Shown: positions 52,127 through 61,020 of the stretch, piece after piece
How the letters are laid out: each line of letters opens with the position of its first letter
How positions within the stretch are numbered: the first letter of the stretch is position 1
From: Arthrobacter sp. CJ23
GTDB taxonomy: Bacteria > Actinomycetota > Actinomycetes > Actinomycetales > Micrococcaceae
NCBI RefSeq assembly: GCF_024741795.1
Contig: NZ_CP102950.1
Coordinates: 1,116,001 to 1,180,000 of the forward strand
Direction of reading: 5' to 3'
DNA: 64,000 bases
The notes under the pieces: model-generated
Seen by the model: only the letters and a program-made list of their open reading frames with translations
What the model was told of the DNA's origin: nothing
Database searches by the model: none
Translations under genes and position numbers: made by a program

Positions 52127-52142
52127 TGTCAGTTAGTTGACA
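52127..52142. promoter_or_regulatory. MarR-type operator 1
   Basis: TGTCA-N6-TGACA, a perfect 5-bp inverted repeat between the divergent VOC and MarR genes. It has the same arms and spacer as the site 27 bp to the right. Confidence 0.55.
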
Positions 52143-52153
52143 TAAGGAGGGTA

Positions 52154-52169
52154 TGTCAGAATATTGACA
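52154..52169. promoter_or_regulatory. MarR-type operator 2 overlapping the marR start
   Basis: TGTCA-N6-TGACA again, here with one more matched base on each side (ATGTCA/TGACAT). It reaches the first base of the marR ATG, so a bound regulator would block its own gene. Confidence 0.55.
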
Positions 52170-52633
52170 TGGGTCAAGACGGAACCGGAATCAACCTCGA
52201 TACCTCGCTCGGATATCTCCTGAAGGAGGCGGCGAGTGCGCTGCGCACGGCAATGGAGGGCGTGTTGCGGCCGCTTGGCATGAGCATCACCCATTACGCA
52301 TGCCTTGAGCTCCTTGCTCAGCGGCCAGGGCTGTCCAACTCCGAGCTGGCGAGGGGCGCCTTTGTGTCCCGGCAGTCGATGAACGTCCTGTTGCAGGCAC
52401 TGGAGCGGGAGGGCCTTGTCTCCCGGGCTGCCGAGGCTTCGGTCGGACGGGTACTGCCGACTGAACTGACGGAGCATGGCCGGCGGCAGCTCGAAGCCGC
52501 CAGTGCTGCAGTCAGGGCTGTGGAGGACACCATGCGATCGGGCCTTACTGACGACGAGCAGAAACAGCTTCAAGGGATGTTGAGGACATGCGTGGCTTCA
52601 CTGCAAGCCTTGCCAAGGCAAACTACTGCGTGA
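52169..52633 (+). CDS. MarR-family transcriptional regulator
   Basis: The 154-aa protein has the MarR winged helix: SITHYACLELLAQRPGLSNSELA (about residues 38-60, quoted in part), recognition helix SRQSMNVLLQALEREGLV, and the wing with GRVLPTELTEHGRRQL. It probably represses itself and the divergent VOC gene through two TGTCA-N6-TGACA sites in the shared 64-bp gap. An AGGAGGGT sequence stands about 20 bases before the ATG. Confidence 0.9.
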   Translation: MGQDGTGINLDTSLGYLLKEAASALRTAMEGVLRPLGMSITHYACLELLAQRPGLSNSELARGAFVSRQSMNVLLQALEREGLVSRAAEASVGRVLPTELTEHGRRQLEAASAAVRAVEDTMRSGLTDDEQKQLQGMLRTCVASLQALPRQTTA

Positions 52634-52672
52634 CGCCGGGCGGGCCTCAGTCCGCAAGCAGCGGACGCCCCG

Positions 52673-53767
52673 CTATGAGCCAACGCTACCGCGGGTGCTG
52701 AGCTCCGCCTGGAGGAACTGGGCGAAGTCCAATCCGGTCGATGTGCCGCCGCCCCACCGCTCGCCGTCGACGAACGCCATCGGGACCCTGTTGATCCCGC
52801 TGTCGAGGGCCAGCCTGTTGGAGTACCTCGCCCACGCGAGGTAGGTGCCGCCGTCGATGCACTTGGCCGCATCGGCTCCGGCCGCCGCCGCGAGGGACTT
52901 CAGCTCCTGGTTGCTCAGGCCCGAGGATCCCTCGGCCGGCTGCTCGACGTACGACCGCGAGAAGAAGTCCGCATACCTGTCAGGGTGCGCGTCGGCGACG
53001 CAAGCAGCCGCGGCGGCCGCACGCGACGAGTACCTGTTGGGGGACCGAGTGTCGAGGAAGGTGACGGGGCGGTATTCGACCGTGATCTGCCCCTCGTTGC
53101 GCAGGCGATCAAGGGTAGGCCCGTAGGATTCGTGGAACTCGGCGCACGCCGGGCAGGCAAAATCCACGTACACCACCACCTTGGCCGGCTGCCCCACGGG
53201 CGCTGGCTCCATCCCGGGCGCGTTCGGAACACCAAACGTCGGGGCGGCCGGGTCGGGGGAGGGGAGGGTGCCGGCGTCGACGTTCGACGCGGGGGCCGGG
53301 ACCACTTCGCTGCCGACACCTAACGTGATGCCGCCGTTGGCGTTCATGTTCGCAGGGCTCGGCCCTTGGTCCGGGAGCCGGAATTGAGTGGGAGTGGGGG
53401 CGCTCCCGGTCCAGGTCCCCGCGGTCATCATCCCGGAGGCCAGGAGCGTCACAGCGACCATGGCCGCGATGGTGCCAGCCGCGAGAGCGGTGTAGCCGAT
53501 CACCAGGCCGGCGACGGCGAGACCTCGGCCGCCGTCGCCGCTGCGCCTGATCCGCGAGAGGGCGATGTGCCCGAAGACGATGCCGAGCAGGCAGATGAAG
53601 AACGAGCAGACAAGCGAGGCGATAGCCAGCGGTTCGGTGCGCGGAGGCAGCGACGGCGGCGGGGGATAGGCCTGCCACGGGTCGGGCCAGGGGCTGGACT
53701 GCCTCTCGGAGGCCCTGGTCGGCGGGGGAGGCCAGGGGCTTGGGCCGGGTGGCTGGTAGTCACTCAT
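52673..53767 (-). CDS. membrane-anchored DsbA-like thiol oxidoreductase with DUF4190 region
   Basis: The 364-aa protein has a Pro-rich cytoplasmic N-terminus, two membrane helices (about 47-70 and 84-112) in a DUF4190-like region (GIVFGHIALSRIRRSGDGGRG), a low-complexity linker, and an external DsbA/thioredoxin domain whose active site is CPAC (205-208, FACPACAEFHESYG). The cis-Pro loop is near GINRVPMAFVDG. It should oxidise or shuffle disulfides outside the membrane. The start at 53767 has AGGAG eight bases upstream, but that ribosome site lies in the 3' arm of a perfect hairpin. Confidence 0.88.
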   Translation of the reverse strand: MSDYQPPGPSPWPPPPTRASERQSSPWPDPWQAYPPPPSLPPRTEPLAIASLVCSFFICLLGIVFGHIALSRIRRSGDGGRGLAVAGLVIGYTALAAGTIAAMVAVTLLASGMMTAGTWTGSAPTPTQFRLPDQGPSPANMNANGGITLGVGSEVVPAPASNVDAGTLPSPDPAAPTFGVPNAPGMEPAPVGQPAKVVVYVDFACPACAEFHESYGPTLDRLRNEGQITVEYRPVTFLDTRSPNRYSSRAAAAAACVADAHPDRYADFFSRSYVEQPAEGSSGLSNQELKSLAAAAGADAAKCIDGGTYLAWARYSNRLALDSGINRVPMAFVDGERWGGGTSTGLDFAQFLQAELSTRGSVGS

Positions 53768-53768
53768 C

Positions 53769-53802
53769 CGAAGTGCTCCTTCCGGTGTGCAGGAGCACTT
53801 CG
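53769..53802 (-). promoter_or_regulatory. hairpin hiding the Shine-Dalgarno of the DsbA-like gene
   Basis: On the minus strand, CGAAGTGCTCCT, a 10-base loop and AGGAGCACTTCG form a perfect 12-bp stem ending one base before the ATG. The AGGAG of the ribosome site is fully paired. This could be a thermosensor-like or protein-controlled translation switch, or instead an operator. The rest of the gap up to 54115 shows no gene. Confidence 0.55.
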
Positions 53803-54115
53803 CTCCCCCCAATGGTCAGAGCATAGACCCGTGTGCAGTGCCCACGGCAGGGTGTGGCGGCTGCAGACCCGCTAGAAAATTCCTGCGTTTCCACTTGCGT
53901 TCGCGGCGCGCAGTCAGCAAGACTGTCCTTGGATCCACGAGGCATACACCTCCCGGGTCCCGCCCGCCTGACCTACAAGGCCGGCCACCGCCCCATCATC
54001 GAATGCCGGGCGCACTTCGCGAAAATCTTGTCTTCCACCTCGTTTGCTTACCCTTCCCGAAGTGGCCCATCCCTGACATCCCGACGCAACCGGAGCCTCG
54101 AAAGAGAGAACCATC

Positions 54116-54412
54116 ATGATCAAGCAACTCCCCGTCGTCGTCCTGGAAATCACTGCTTACGACCCGGGCACCCTCGAAACCGAACTGAACGCCGCCGTCG
54201 AGACCCTCCTCACCCAGGCCATGCAGGAGCGCGTGTGCGGCATCCTGGTCACCCAGCACGGATACAACCGGTACACCGTTGCCCTCAGCCCCGACGTCCC
54301 CTACGGGGAGACGCGCGAACATCGCGAATGGGACCGTCCCGGCAGCGCCTCGATCCCTGCGGAGACTCCCATCCCCGAAGAACCGGCACAGCCGGAACAG
54401 CGCGCCGCATAG
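54116..54412 (+). CDS. hypothetical 98-aa protein
   Basis: The 98-aa protein has a tidy start (AAGAGAG before the ATG) and host-like codon use. The first 60 residues look like a small alpha/beta fold (LPVVVLEITAYDP, then ILVTQHGYNRYTVAL) and the last 30 are Pro/Glu-rich and probably disordered. I do not recognise it. It converges with the hydrolase gene. Confidence 0.65.
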   Translation: MIKQLPVVVLEITAYDPGTLETELNAAVETLLTQAMQERVCGILVTQHGYNRYTVALSPDVPYGETREHREWDRPGSASIPAETPIPEEPAQPEQRAA

Positions 54413-54453
54413 GATCCTCGAGCGAGCAGTTCCGGGTGGCTACCGCGGGCGGC

Positions 54454-55227
54454 TCACCCAGCTCTAACCACGCGGTCTGCCCGTTCCCAGTGCTCGCGCA
54501 GCAAGTCGGCGAGCCGTGCAGGCTCGATCCGGTGCGGGGGATCGAAATGGTGGCGGTCCTCAAAGACCTCCAGCCGGAAATCCCGGAACACCGACGTCAA
54601 GCGAGTCGCGATCTCGCCGTAGTCGTCCGGGTTGCTCAGCCCCCCGAGCGCAAAGAACACAGGCCGGCGGAAGGCCGCCAGCCTCCCACGGTCCAGATCG
54701 TAGTCCTCGAACGTCCGCAGAAACGCCCTGATCCCCGCCGGCCGCTTGGCCATCCACGGCGGCGGGTCGCCCTCCGGCGGAGGCGGAAGGACGACGTCGG
54801 GCTTCACTGACAGCCTCATGAAGCCGGCCATGAACTGCTCAGGCGGCAAGGAGCCCAGCGCGGTGTAGTCCTGCCATAACCGCGTATGGGCCGCGCTCCA
54901 GCCCCAGTTTCCGGCCCAGGCCGCCTCGAGCAGCGTCAGGCTGAGAAGCCGGTCCGGGTGTTTCGCGGCGAACGCCAGGGCCGCGGCCCCGCCGCCCGAA
55001 TAACCCAGCAGGTGGAACGTGTCCCAGCCCCGGGCGTCGGCTTCCCTCAGGACGCCATCAACCTCGGCATCCAAGGTCCAGCCGTCCGGCAGCTGGTCGC
55101 CGGCGTAGAGCTCGAGGTCTTTCGTGACGGCATCGACGTCCGGCCCCAACGCCTCGATCAGCGCGTCATACGCCAGGTGGGCCGGGAGGACGCTCCCGGG
55201 AAGAAGAATGGCCCGGATGGGTTCCAT
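54454..55227 (-). CDS. alpha/beta-hydrolase
   Basis: The 257-aa protein has the nucleophile elbow GYSGGGAA (Ser near 76), an early ILLPGSVLPAH-type oxyanion strand and a late His in VFEDRHHFDPPHR, which gives a credible catalytic triad. Length and layout are those of small esterases or haloperoxidase-like hydrolases. The substrate is unknown. It lies alone, divergent from the toxin-antitoxin module. Confidence 0.85.
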   Translation of the reverse strand: MEPIRAILLPGSVLPAHLAYDALIEALGPDVDAVTKDLELYAGDQLPDGWTLDAEVDGVLREADARGWDTFHLLGYSGGGAAALAFAAKHPDRLLSLTLLEAAWAGNWGWSAAHTRLWQDYTALGSLPPEQFMAGFMRLSVKPDVVLPPPPEGDPPPWMAKRPAGIRAFLRTFEDYDLDRGRLAAFRRPVFFALGGLSNPDDYGEIATRLTSVFRDFRLEVFEDRHHFDPPHRIEPARLADLLREHWERADRVVRAG

Positions 55228-55320
55228 GTCTGAACTCTACGCCTGGCGAGGGGGCTGTGGGGGAGGCCTCCTGGCCTAGGACTTCACGGGGTTCCGTGCC
55301 AGATCATGACAGTCATCGTG

Positions 55321-55334
55321 TGTTACATGTAACA
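55321..55334. promoter_or_regulatory. palindromic operator of the MazEF-type module
   Basis: TGTTACATGTAACA is a perfect 14-bp palindrome ending seven bases before the antitoxin ATG at 55342. There is no ribosome site between them, so the mRNA may be leaderless and the palindrome may overlap the -10 region. It is probably the site of autoregulation by the antitoxin-toxin complex. Confidence 0.55.
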
Positions 55335-55341
55335 TTGATTC

Positions 55342-55545
55342 ATGAGCGTAAAGGATCGCGTTGCCCGCCATCGGGCCGCCATGCGCGAGCGAGGATTTCG
55401 ACAGATTCAGGTGTGGGTGCCGGACGCCCGCACGGAAGAATTTCGGCGTGAGGCGCGCCGCCAGTCACTAGCCGTCGCGGCTTCTGACCGGGCCGGCGAT
55501 GACCAGGACTTCATAGAGCAGATTTCGGAAGACTGGCCGGAGTGA
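55342..55545 (+). CDS. antitoxin, DUF3018/MazE-like
   Basis: The 67-aa protein (VARHRAAMRERGFRQIQVWVPD) has the short DNA-binding start and acidic tail (AGDDQDFIEQISEDWPE) of DUF3018-type antitoxins paired with MazF. It is followed by the toxin gene with a GTGA overlap. The tail should wrap and block the toxin. Confidence 0.85.
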   Translation: MSVKDRVARHRAAMRERGFRQIQVWVPDARTEEFRREARRQSLAVAASDRAGDDQDFIEQISEDWPE

Positions 55546-55868
55546 ATAGGGGCGAGCTGTGGACTGTGTCAGGTGGAACATATGCGCAAAAGCCCAGGCC
55601 TGCTCTCATCATCCAGGACGATCTGTTTGAGGCCTCCGAGTCGGTGACCCTTCTGCCGTTGACGTCGCACCTGACGGATGCCCCATTGCTGAGGCTGACG
55701 GTGGATCCCGGGCAGTTGACCGGGCTGGAGCGTGTCAGCCAGATCATGATCGACAAGCTCACAACGGTACGGCGAGTCAATCTCGGGCAGCGGATAGGAA
55801 GAATAGATTCAAAGACAATGGTCGCTGTTGAGCAGTCATTGATCGTTTTTCTCGGCCTCGGCCGCTGA
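55542..55868 (+). CDS. mazF: MazF/PemK-type mRNA interferase toxin
   Basis: The 108-aa protein follows the MazF pattern: MNRGELWTVSGGTYAQKPRPALI (in part), LLPLTSHLTDAPLLRLTV, the SQIMIDKLTTVRR stretch with the conserved Asp/Lys, and a C-terminal helix. It cuts mRNA at short sites and is held by the antitoxin just before it. The GTG start overlaps the antitoxin stop. Its end overlaps the end of the convergent jetD remnant by 33 bases. Confidence 0.9.
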   Translation: MNRGELWTVSGGTYAQKPRPALIIQDDLFEASESVTLLPLTSHLTDAPLLRLTVDPGQLTGLERVSQIMIDKLTTVRRVNLGQRIGRIDSKTMVAVEQSLIVFLGLGR

Positions 55869-56964
55869 CTGTCGTCCGGCATCAGTCCCGAGCCGCTCCA
55901 CCGCCCAGTCCCAGCGGATCAGCTCCTGCTCCAGCCTGATCGCGGTTCCAAACGAGTCATGGCGCAGCCCGTCGTGCAGCGCGGACTCTTCGGCCGTCAG
56001 CCGGCTCAACACAGCCTTCGACGGCGACGGCTCGGTGCCCCAGACATCGCGGTGGGCCAGCAACGTGGCCTCGTCCATCAGCACGCTCGCCACGTGCGGA
56101 TGGACCGCGCGGAGCTGGTCCAGGATCCGGAACCCGTGGGTGTCCAGATCGCCCCAATACAGGACCTCACAGTCCCGCAGCCACTGGGCGTCCCGCAGCG
56201 ACGAGAAGCCGTAACCGCCGCCGTAAATCGCCAGCGTGCCCGGGCACTCGGGGAGGGCCAGGAAGTTCACCAGGTTCTCCGTGATGAGCACTCTGGTGAC
56301 AGGCAGCCGCAGCGTACTGAGGGCCTCAGCGGTCACCGTCAGGTCCCGTGCCTGGCCAAGCAGCGCCATGTTGCAGCCCCAGCGCCAGCTCGCCGATCAC
56401 CGCCCTGTGGTTTTCGATGAACTTGGTATGCACCCCGGGCAGGCTCAGCTGCCGCACGTAGATGCCAGGCTCGGGGTTGTCCTGCAGCCACAGCGCCACG
56501 CGGGAGGCGGTCAGCGCGTCGTCCCCGAGTTCCAACAGTTTGAGCGGCCGCTTCAGCGCCCACGCCCGGAAGGCCAGGCTCAACGCAGACAGCTCCCGGG
56601 CGAGCTCCACGGCCCGGGCCGCCTCCAAGGACTTCCCCGCGAACGCGATCTCGTCATCCACCGCAGCGAAGACGGCCGCCGCGGGTAGTTGGTTGGCCCC
56701 AACCGTGGTCCGGCCCACCTCGGCGGTCTCCAGGCTGAAATGTCCGACGGCGGCGAACAACTCAGCCGCCCACGCGCGGGCCGCCGCATAATCGCGCAAG
56801 AGGCCCGCCGCCGTCGGGCGCTTCAACGGCCGACGGCGCGGGTACAGTCCGCCCGGTTCCAGCAGCTCGCGCAGCAGCGCACCGCTGCCCCAGGCCTTCA
56901 GTGAGACGGCGCGCAGCTCAGCGAGGGTGGTCCAGCCCTGTGCCCGGCCGGAAACCTCAGCCAC
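55836..56964 (-). pseudogene. jetD: Wadjet nuclease subunit jetD, frameshifted
   Basis: Two frames make up JetD. 56326-56964 codes the N-terminal DUF3322 arm (to VHTKFIENHRAVIGELAL), and 55836-56369 codes the C-terminal DUF2220/Toprim nuclease part with VLITENLVNFLALP and LYWGDLDTHGF, whose Glu and Asp-x-Asp are the metal ligands. The frames overlap at 56326-56369 and differ by one base, so no full-length protein can be read. The usual linker between FIExHR and the Toprim start also seems shorter than in relatives, suggesting a small deletion. The N-part ATG overlaps jetC by eight bases. If real, the system lacks its cleaving subunit. A sequencing error is possible. Confidence 0.75.
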
Positions 56965-59900
56965 GCTGGTCCCGTTCCTCCCGGTATTCGGTGATGGTCA
57001 TGTTGCGCAGCTGGGAGTCGTTCCCGTTGCTGTTCGCTACGAAGCCCACGTGTGCCACGAACGGTTCGATCACGTGGATCTTCTGCAGTGGCGTCACGAT
57101 CAGCAGCTGCAGCTTCATGCGCTGGAAGAGCTCCAGGCCGTAGCGCGCGGACTCGTCCGAGCCGCGGCCGAAAGCCTCGTCGATCACCACAAAGCGGAAG
57201 CTGCGGCCCTTGGTGGCGCCCTTCGCGCCCGCCTTCCCGGACCCGAGCCCGAACTGGAACGCCAGCGCGGCCGCCAGGATGGTGTAGGCCAGCTTCTCCT
57301 TCTGCCCGCCCGACTTTCCGCCCGAATCCGTGAAGTGTTCGAACTCCTCCCCGGTCTCGGTCCATTTTTCCGAGGCGGAGAAGGTGAACCAGTTCCGCAC
57401 GTCCGTCACCTTGGACGTCCACCGCTCGTCCAGCGCCGTGTAGCCCTCGCGTCCGCGGAACCGCTCGATCAGCCGCTCCACCTGCAGGTACTTCTGCTCC
57501 GAGTACTGGTCGTCGTCCCCGATGGTCCCCTCGGAACAGGCCCGCAGGTCCATGCCGAACTGGCGCACGTCCAGGTCAGTGGAACCCTGGTGCTCCAGCT
57601 GGATGTGCCGTCCGGAGTTGTACTCGATCCCCGCCAGGGACACATTGATTGCGCTGATCCGCTGCTCGATGTCCTGCTTGCGGCTGTCCAGGAAGGCATT
57701 GAAGGCCACCACCTCGTGGATGGTGTTCTGCGTGAGTGACTCCTTGAACCGGGCCTCGAAGCGGGGGAGATCGTTGCCCTCGAGCTGTTCCAGCAGCCGG
57801 TTGAAATCCCCGGCGGCCTCCAGCGAGGCGTCGATCTCCACGGTCTCGTTGGCGTACTTGTGCCGGAAGTCGCCCATCAGCCGTAAGGTGTTGGCTGCGG
57901 CAGTGTTGATGCGCTTGCCGAGCGCATCAATGCTGGCGGTCAGCACCGAGCGGACGGCGCTTTCCATGCTGCCGGTGTTTTTGTAGTTCAGCGTCTTCCC
58001 GCCGAGTGCTGCGGCGGTGAGCTGCTCGACGGCGGCCAGCACCCCGGCGTTGTCGGTCAAGGGCTGCTCGGCGAGCAGCCCTTGGCATTCCTCGATCGCC
58101 TCCGCGATGTTTCTGGACTCGTTGTTGTTCTCCCCGAGCCGTTCCCGGATCTTGTCCGACTTTGCCTCGAGGCGCTGGAGCTGCCCGCGCAGCTCCGTTT
58201 CCTTGGCTGCGAGCTGCTGCAGCACGCTGCTGGCCGACTGGAGGGCGGCCCTTTCCTCCTTGAGCTCCTCGATGCGGCGTGCGGTGAGCTGCCAGCTGAT
58301 GTCCGCGTAGTCACCCGTGTTGCGGACGACGCCGATCTGCTGGTTCTGCCATCGGACGGTTTCGATCGCCGCATCCACCTTGGCCAGCCGGGCATCGATG
58401 CTGCGGACCTTGCCGTGCACCTCATCCTGTTCGGCGAGGAAACGGTTGATCTTGTCCTGGTTGTCCCAGCCGAGCACGTAGTTGCGGCGGTCGGCCAGGT
58501 CCTTGCGGTCGTCCTTCTCGTGCCTGCCGCGGCCGCCCTTCAGCTGGCCATTGACGGTGAGCGCTTTGGGGTAGCGGCGGAACTCGTCCATGCTGGCGCA
58601 GCACACGTAGTCGAAGCGGCCGGCGAGCTCGGCCAGCAGGAAGTCGCGGAACGGGGTGCCCTGCTTGACGGCGATCTTCGCTGCCAGCGTGCCTGCCTCG
58701 GCGGTCCTGGCCTGCGGGGAGTCGCCGATCTTCAGGTAGACCAGCCGGCCTCGGAGATTGTTCGAATCCACCCAGGAGCTCACTGCGGGGTAGTGCTCGG
58801 CGGACACCAGAAGGGACAGTGCGAAGCCCCGCAGGGTCCGTTCCGCGGCGCCCTCCCACTCGGCTTCTCCGTCGCGCACCCGCAATAGTTCGCCCGCATA
58901 CGGCAGGGCCGTCTCGGCGATGCCGGTCCCTTCACACAGACGACGGCGGAGCTCCAGTTGGGCGAGCGGCAGCAGGGTCTGCCGGGACTTCAGGCTGCTG
59001 AGCTCGGCGTCGAGCTCCGCCGCCCGCTTGGTGGACGCTTCACGGTCCACGGTCAGTGCGGTGCGGTTCCTTTGCAGATCGGCTGTCAGCGCGACGAGCT
59101 CCGCTTCCACCTCCGCCAGGCGGTTCCGGTTGGCATCGAAAAGGACCCGGTCCTCTGGGGCGTTGAGGCCAAGATCGGTGGCCGCTTCCACGTATTTCTC
59201 GAAGCGGAAGCGTTGGCGCTGCGATTCCTCGCCCAGCCGGGCGGCCTCGGCGTCTATGGCTGCCAGGCGGCCGCCGCCGTTGGTGCGGATGTCTTCCTGG
59301 ACGGCGGAGAGCTCGTGGCGCAGCTGTGTGATCTGGGTGGCGAGCTGGCTGCTGTCCTCGCGCAGCTTGACGCCGGTGTTCCCGAGCTCGCTCCGGTGTT
59401 CCAGGCTCAGCTGCAGCCGCTGGGTGGTGAACCACGGGTGCAGCTGGTCCCGCTGGGAGCGGGCCAGACCATCCTCGCCGCTCAGCTTCGCATGCTGGGC
59501 CGCGCCCGACTGGATGGGCCGCAGCAGCTCGATCTGGTCCTTGGCCCGCAGCACCGCGTCATGGGCTTTTTTCAGGTCATCGAAATGGTGAATGAGGTTA
59601 CCGATGCGCTCGCCAACGTTGTCCTCCTCCAGCATGTTGGTGCGCACGAAGGAGGTGATGTTCTCCACCTGCTTCATGGACACCGTGCGGTGGAACAACT
59701 CCATCGCCTGGTTCCCGCTGATGCCGAACTGCCGCTTGAACGCTGCCGAGTAGGGCTCAAAGGTGTCGTGGACGGCCACTCCCGCGGCCCGCAGTTTCTT
59801 CTTCAGCTTGGCCGGGTCCTGGCCGAAGTTGGCGAAGTCCACGGCGATGGACTGATCGGATTCGGCGAGCGAGTAGAAGCGCGTGGGCTGGCCGGCTTCC

Positions 59901-60379
59901 TGCATGGTCCAGAGCGTGATGGCCAGCGTGACCGACTTGCCCAGTATGGCATTGTGGAAGACGCCCAGCACCACGCTGAGCGTTCCCGGCTGGCGCAGGG
60001 CCACCGGCTTGGAGTGTTCGCCGCCGGTGCTGCGGGTGCTCTTGTGGAAGCCGCGCACATAAGACATCAAGGTGCGCTCGCGCTTCTGCGCGCCGGCGGC
60101 CTTGTTGTAGTCGATCTTGTGGGCGGGCAGCAGGAGCGTGGTGATCGCGTCCACCACCGTGGACTTGCCCGATCCGATGTCGCCGGTCAACAGGCTGTTG
60201 GCGCCGTCCAGGCGGAAGGTCCGCACGCCTTCGTGGAACGTGCCCCAGTTGAGCAGCTCCAAACGGTGCAGCCGGAAACCCGGCGGCAGGCCGCCGTCGG
60301 GCGCTGTTTCCTCCAGCGGGACGTCCACCGGTGCGGCAGGGTCCAGGCTGAACAGGCTGTCCTGAAGTTCGGCGGTCAT
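56957..60379 (-). CDS. jetC: Wadjet SMC-like ATPase JetC
   Basis: The 1140-aa protein of the MukB/SMC type has Walker A TGDIGSGKSTVVDAI at 65-79, very long coiled coils (about 270-500 and 640-860) around a hinge-like region, the ABC signature SGGQKEKLAYTILAAAL, and Walker B FRFVVIDEAFGRGSDE near the C-terminus. It is the loop-extruding motor of the Wadjet anti-plasmid complex. The open frame starts far upstream, but the ATG at 60379 overlaps the jetB stop (ATGA) and is preferred. Confidence 0.92.
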   Translation of the reverse strand: MTAELQDSLFSLDPAAPVDVPLEETAPDGGLPPGFRLHRLELLNWGTFHEGVRTFRLDGANSLLTGDIGSGKSTVVDAITTLLLPAHKIDYNKAAGAQKRERTLMSYVRGFHKSTRSTGGEHSKPVALRQPGTLSVVLGVFHNAILGKSVTLAITLWTMQEAGQPTRFYSLAESDQSIAVDFANFGQDPAKLKKKLRAAGVAVHDTFEPYSAAFKRQFGISGNQAMELFHRTVSMKQVENITSFVRTNMLEEDNVGERIGNLIHHFDDLKKAHDAVLRAKDQIELLRPIQSGAAQHAKLSGEDGLARSQRDQLHPWFTTQRLQLSLEHRSELGNTGVKLREDSSQLATQITQLRHELSAVQEDIRTNGGGRLAAIDAEAARLGEESQRQRFRFEKYVEAATDLGLNAPEDRVLFDANRNRLAEVEAELVALTADLQRNRTALTVDREASTKRAAELDAELSSLKSRQTLLPLAQLELRRRLCEGTGIAETALPYAGELLRVRDGEAEWEGAAERTLRGFALSLLVSAEHYPAVSSWVDSNNLRGRLVYLKIGDSPQARTAEAGTLAAKIAVKQGTPFRDFLLAELAGRFDYVCCASMDEFRRYPKALTVNGQLKGGRGRHEKDDRKDLADRRNYVLGWDNQDKINRFLAEQDEVHGKVRSIDARLAKVDAAIETVRWQNQQIGVVRNTGDYADISWQLTARRIEELKEERAALQSASSVLQQLAAKETELRGQLQRLEAKSDKIRERLGENNNESRNIAEAIEECQGLLAEQPLTDNAGVLAAVEQLTAAALGGKTLNYKNTGSMESAVRSVLTASIDALGKRINTAAANTLRLMGDFRHKYANETVEIDASLEAAGDFNRLLEQLEGNDLPRFEARFKESLTQNTIHEVVAFNAFLDSRKQDIEQRISAINVSLAGIEYNSGRHIQLEHQGSTDLDVRQFGMDLRACSEGTIGDDDQYSEQKYLQVERLIERFRGREGYTALDERWTSKVTDVRNWFTFSASEKWTETGEEFEHFTDSGGKSGGQKEKLAYTILAAALAFQFGLGSGKAGAKGATKGRSFRFVVIDEAFGRGSDESARYGLELFQRMKLQLLIVTPLQKIHVIEPFVAHVGFVANSNGNDSQLRNMTITEYREERDQRG

Positions 60380-61020
60380 GCGCCCTCCACTTCCGTTTCG
60401 GTTGTTGGGGCGACGGCGCCCGGACCTCCGGTGAGGGACGCACGGTAGTCGGACAGCCGCGCGTCGAACTCTTCGAGCCACTGGGCATCCACGTAGGCCT
60501 TGAGGATGCGGGCCACCTCGTAGGTGCCGGGCTGCCCGCGCATCTTCCGCAAGAATCCCAGCTCCACCACCTTCTTGATGTTGGTGCCGAGCTGGTCCAG
60601 GATGCGGGCCTCGTTGCTGGATTCGGGCAGGAACACTGACACCATGTCTGCGATCTGCTGCTCCGTCATGATGAGGCGCAGCTCGCTGGAGTTGGTGTCG
60701 AACTCCAGCATCCGCCCTCGCAACAGCGCCAGCAAGAGGCTGACGTTGAAGGTCAGCTGGCGCCGCGGTATCAGCCGGGGGAGCGAGCCGTCCGGGTCCT
60801 CGCGCGACTTCAGGAACGCGTAGCCCTCCGATTGGTCCAGGATCAAGTCCAATCCGAGCACGGCCACGTAGTCGCGGACCTGCGAGACGAGCGCCAGGAG
60901 GGACTGCCACACTTTCTCGTCGTTTTCGGCGTAGAGCACGCCCTTGAACAGCCTGGTGACGACGCCGGGAAGTTCCTCGGGCGTGCGTGCCTCGTTGGAT
61001 TCTCTGGTTTCAAGGGTCAT
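60376..61020 (-). CDS. jetB: Wadjet kleisin-partner subunit JetB (DUF4194)
   Basis: The 214-aa protein is of the DUF4194/MukE-like type: LPGVVTRLFKGVLYAENDEK at the start, LLALLRGRMLEFD, and winged-helix-like parts at the end. It bridges JetA and JetC. The ATG at 61020 overlaps the jetA stop and the stop overlaps the jetC ATG, so the whole set is translationally coupled. Confidence 0.9.
   Translation of the reverse strand: MTLETRESNEARTPEELPGVVTRLFKGVLYAENDEKVWQSLLALVSQVRDYVAVLGLDLILDQSEGYAFLKSREDPDGSLPRLIPRRQLTFNVSLLLALLRGRMLEFDTNSSELRLIMTEQQIADMVSVFLPESSNEARILDQLGTNIKKVVELGFLRKMRGQPGTYEVARILKAYVDAQWLEEFDARLSDYRASLTGGPGAVAPTTETEVEGA

Noticed and set aside
58958-60448. A 496-codon plus-strand frame within jetC
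   Set aside because: It is the antisense shadow of the JetC coiled coil and ATPase region, with no domain of its own.
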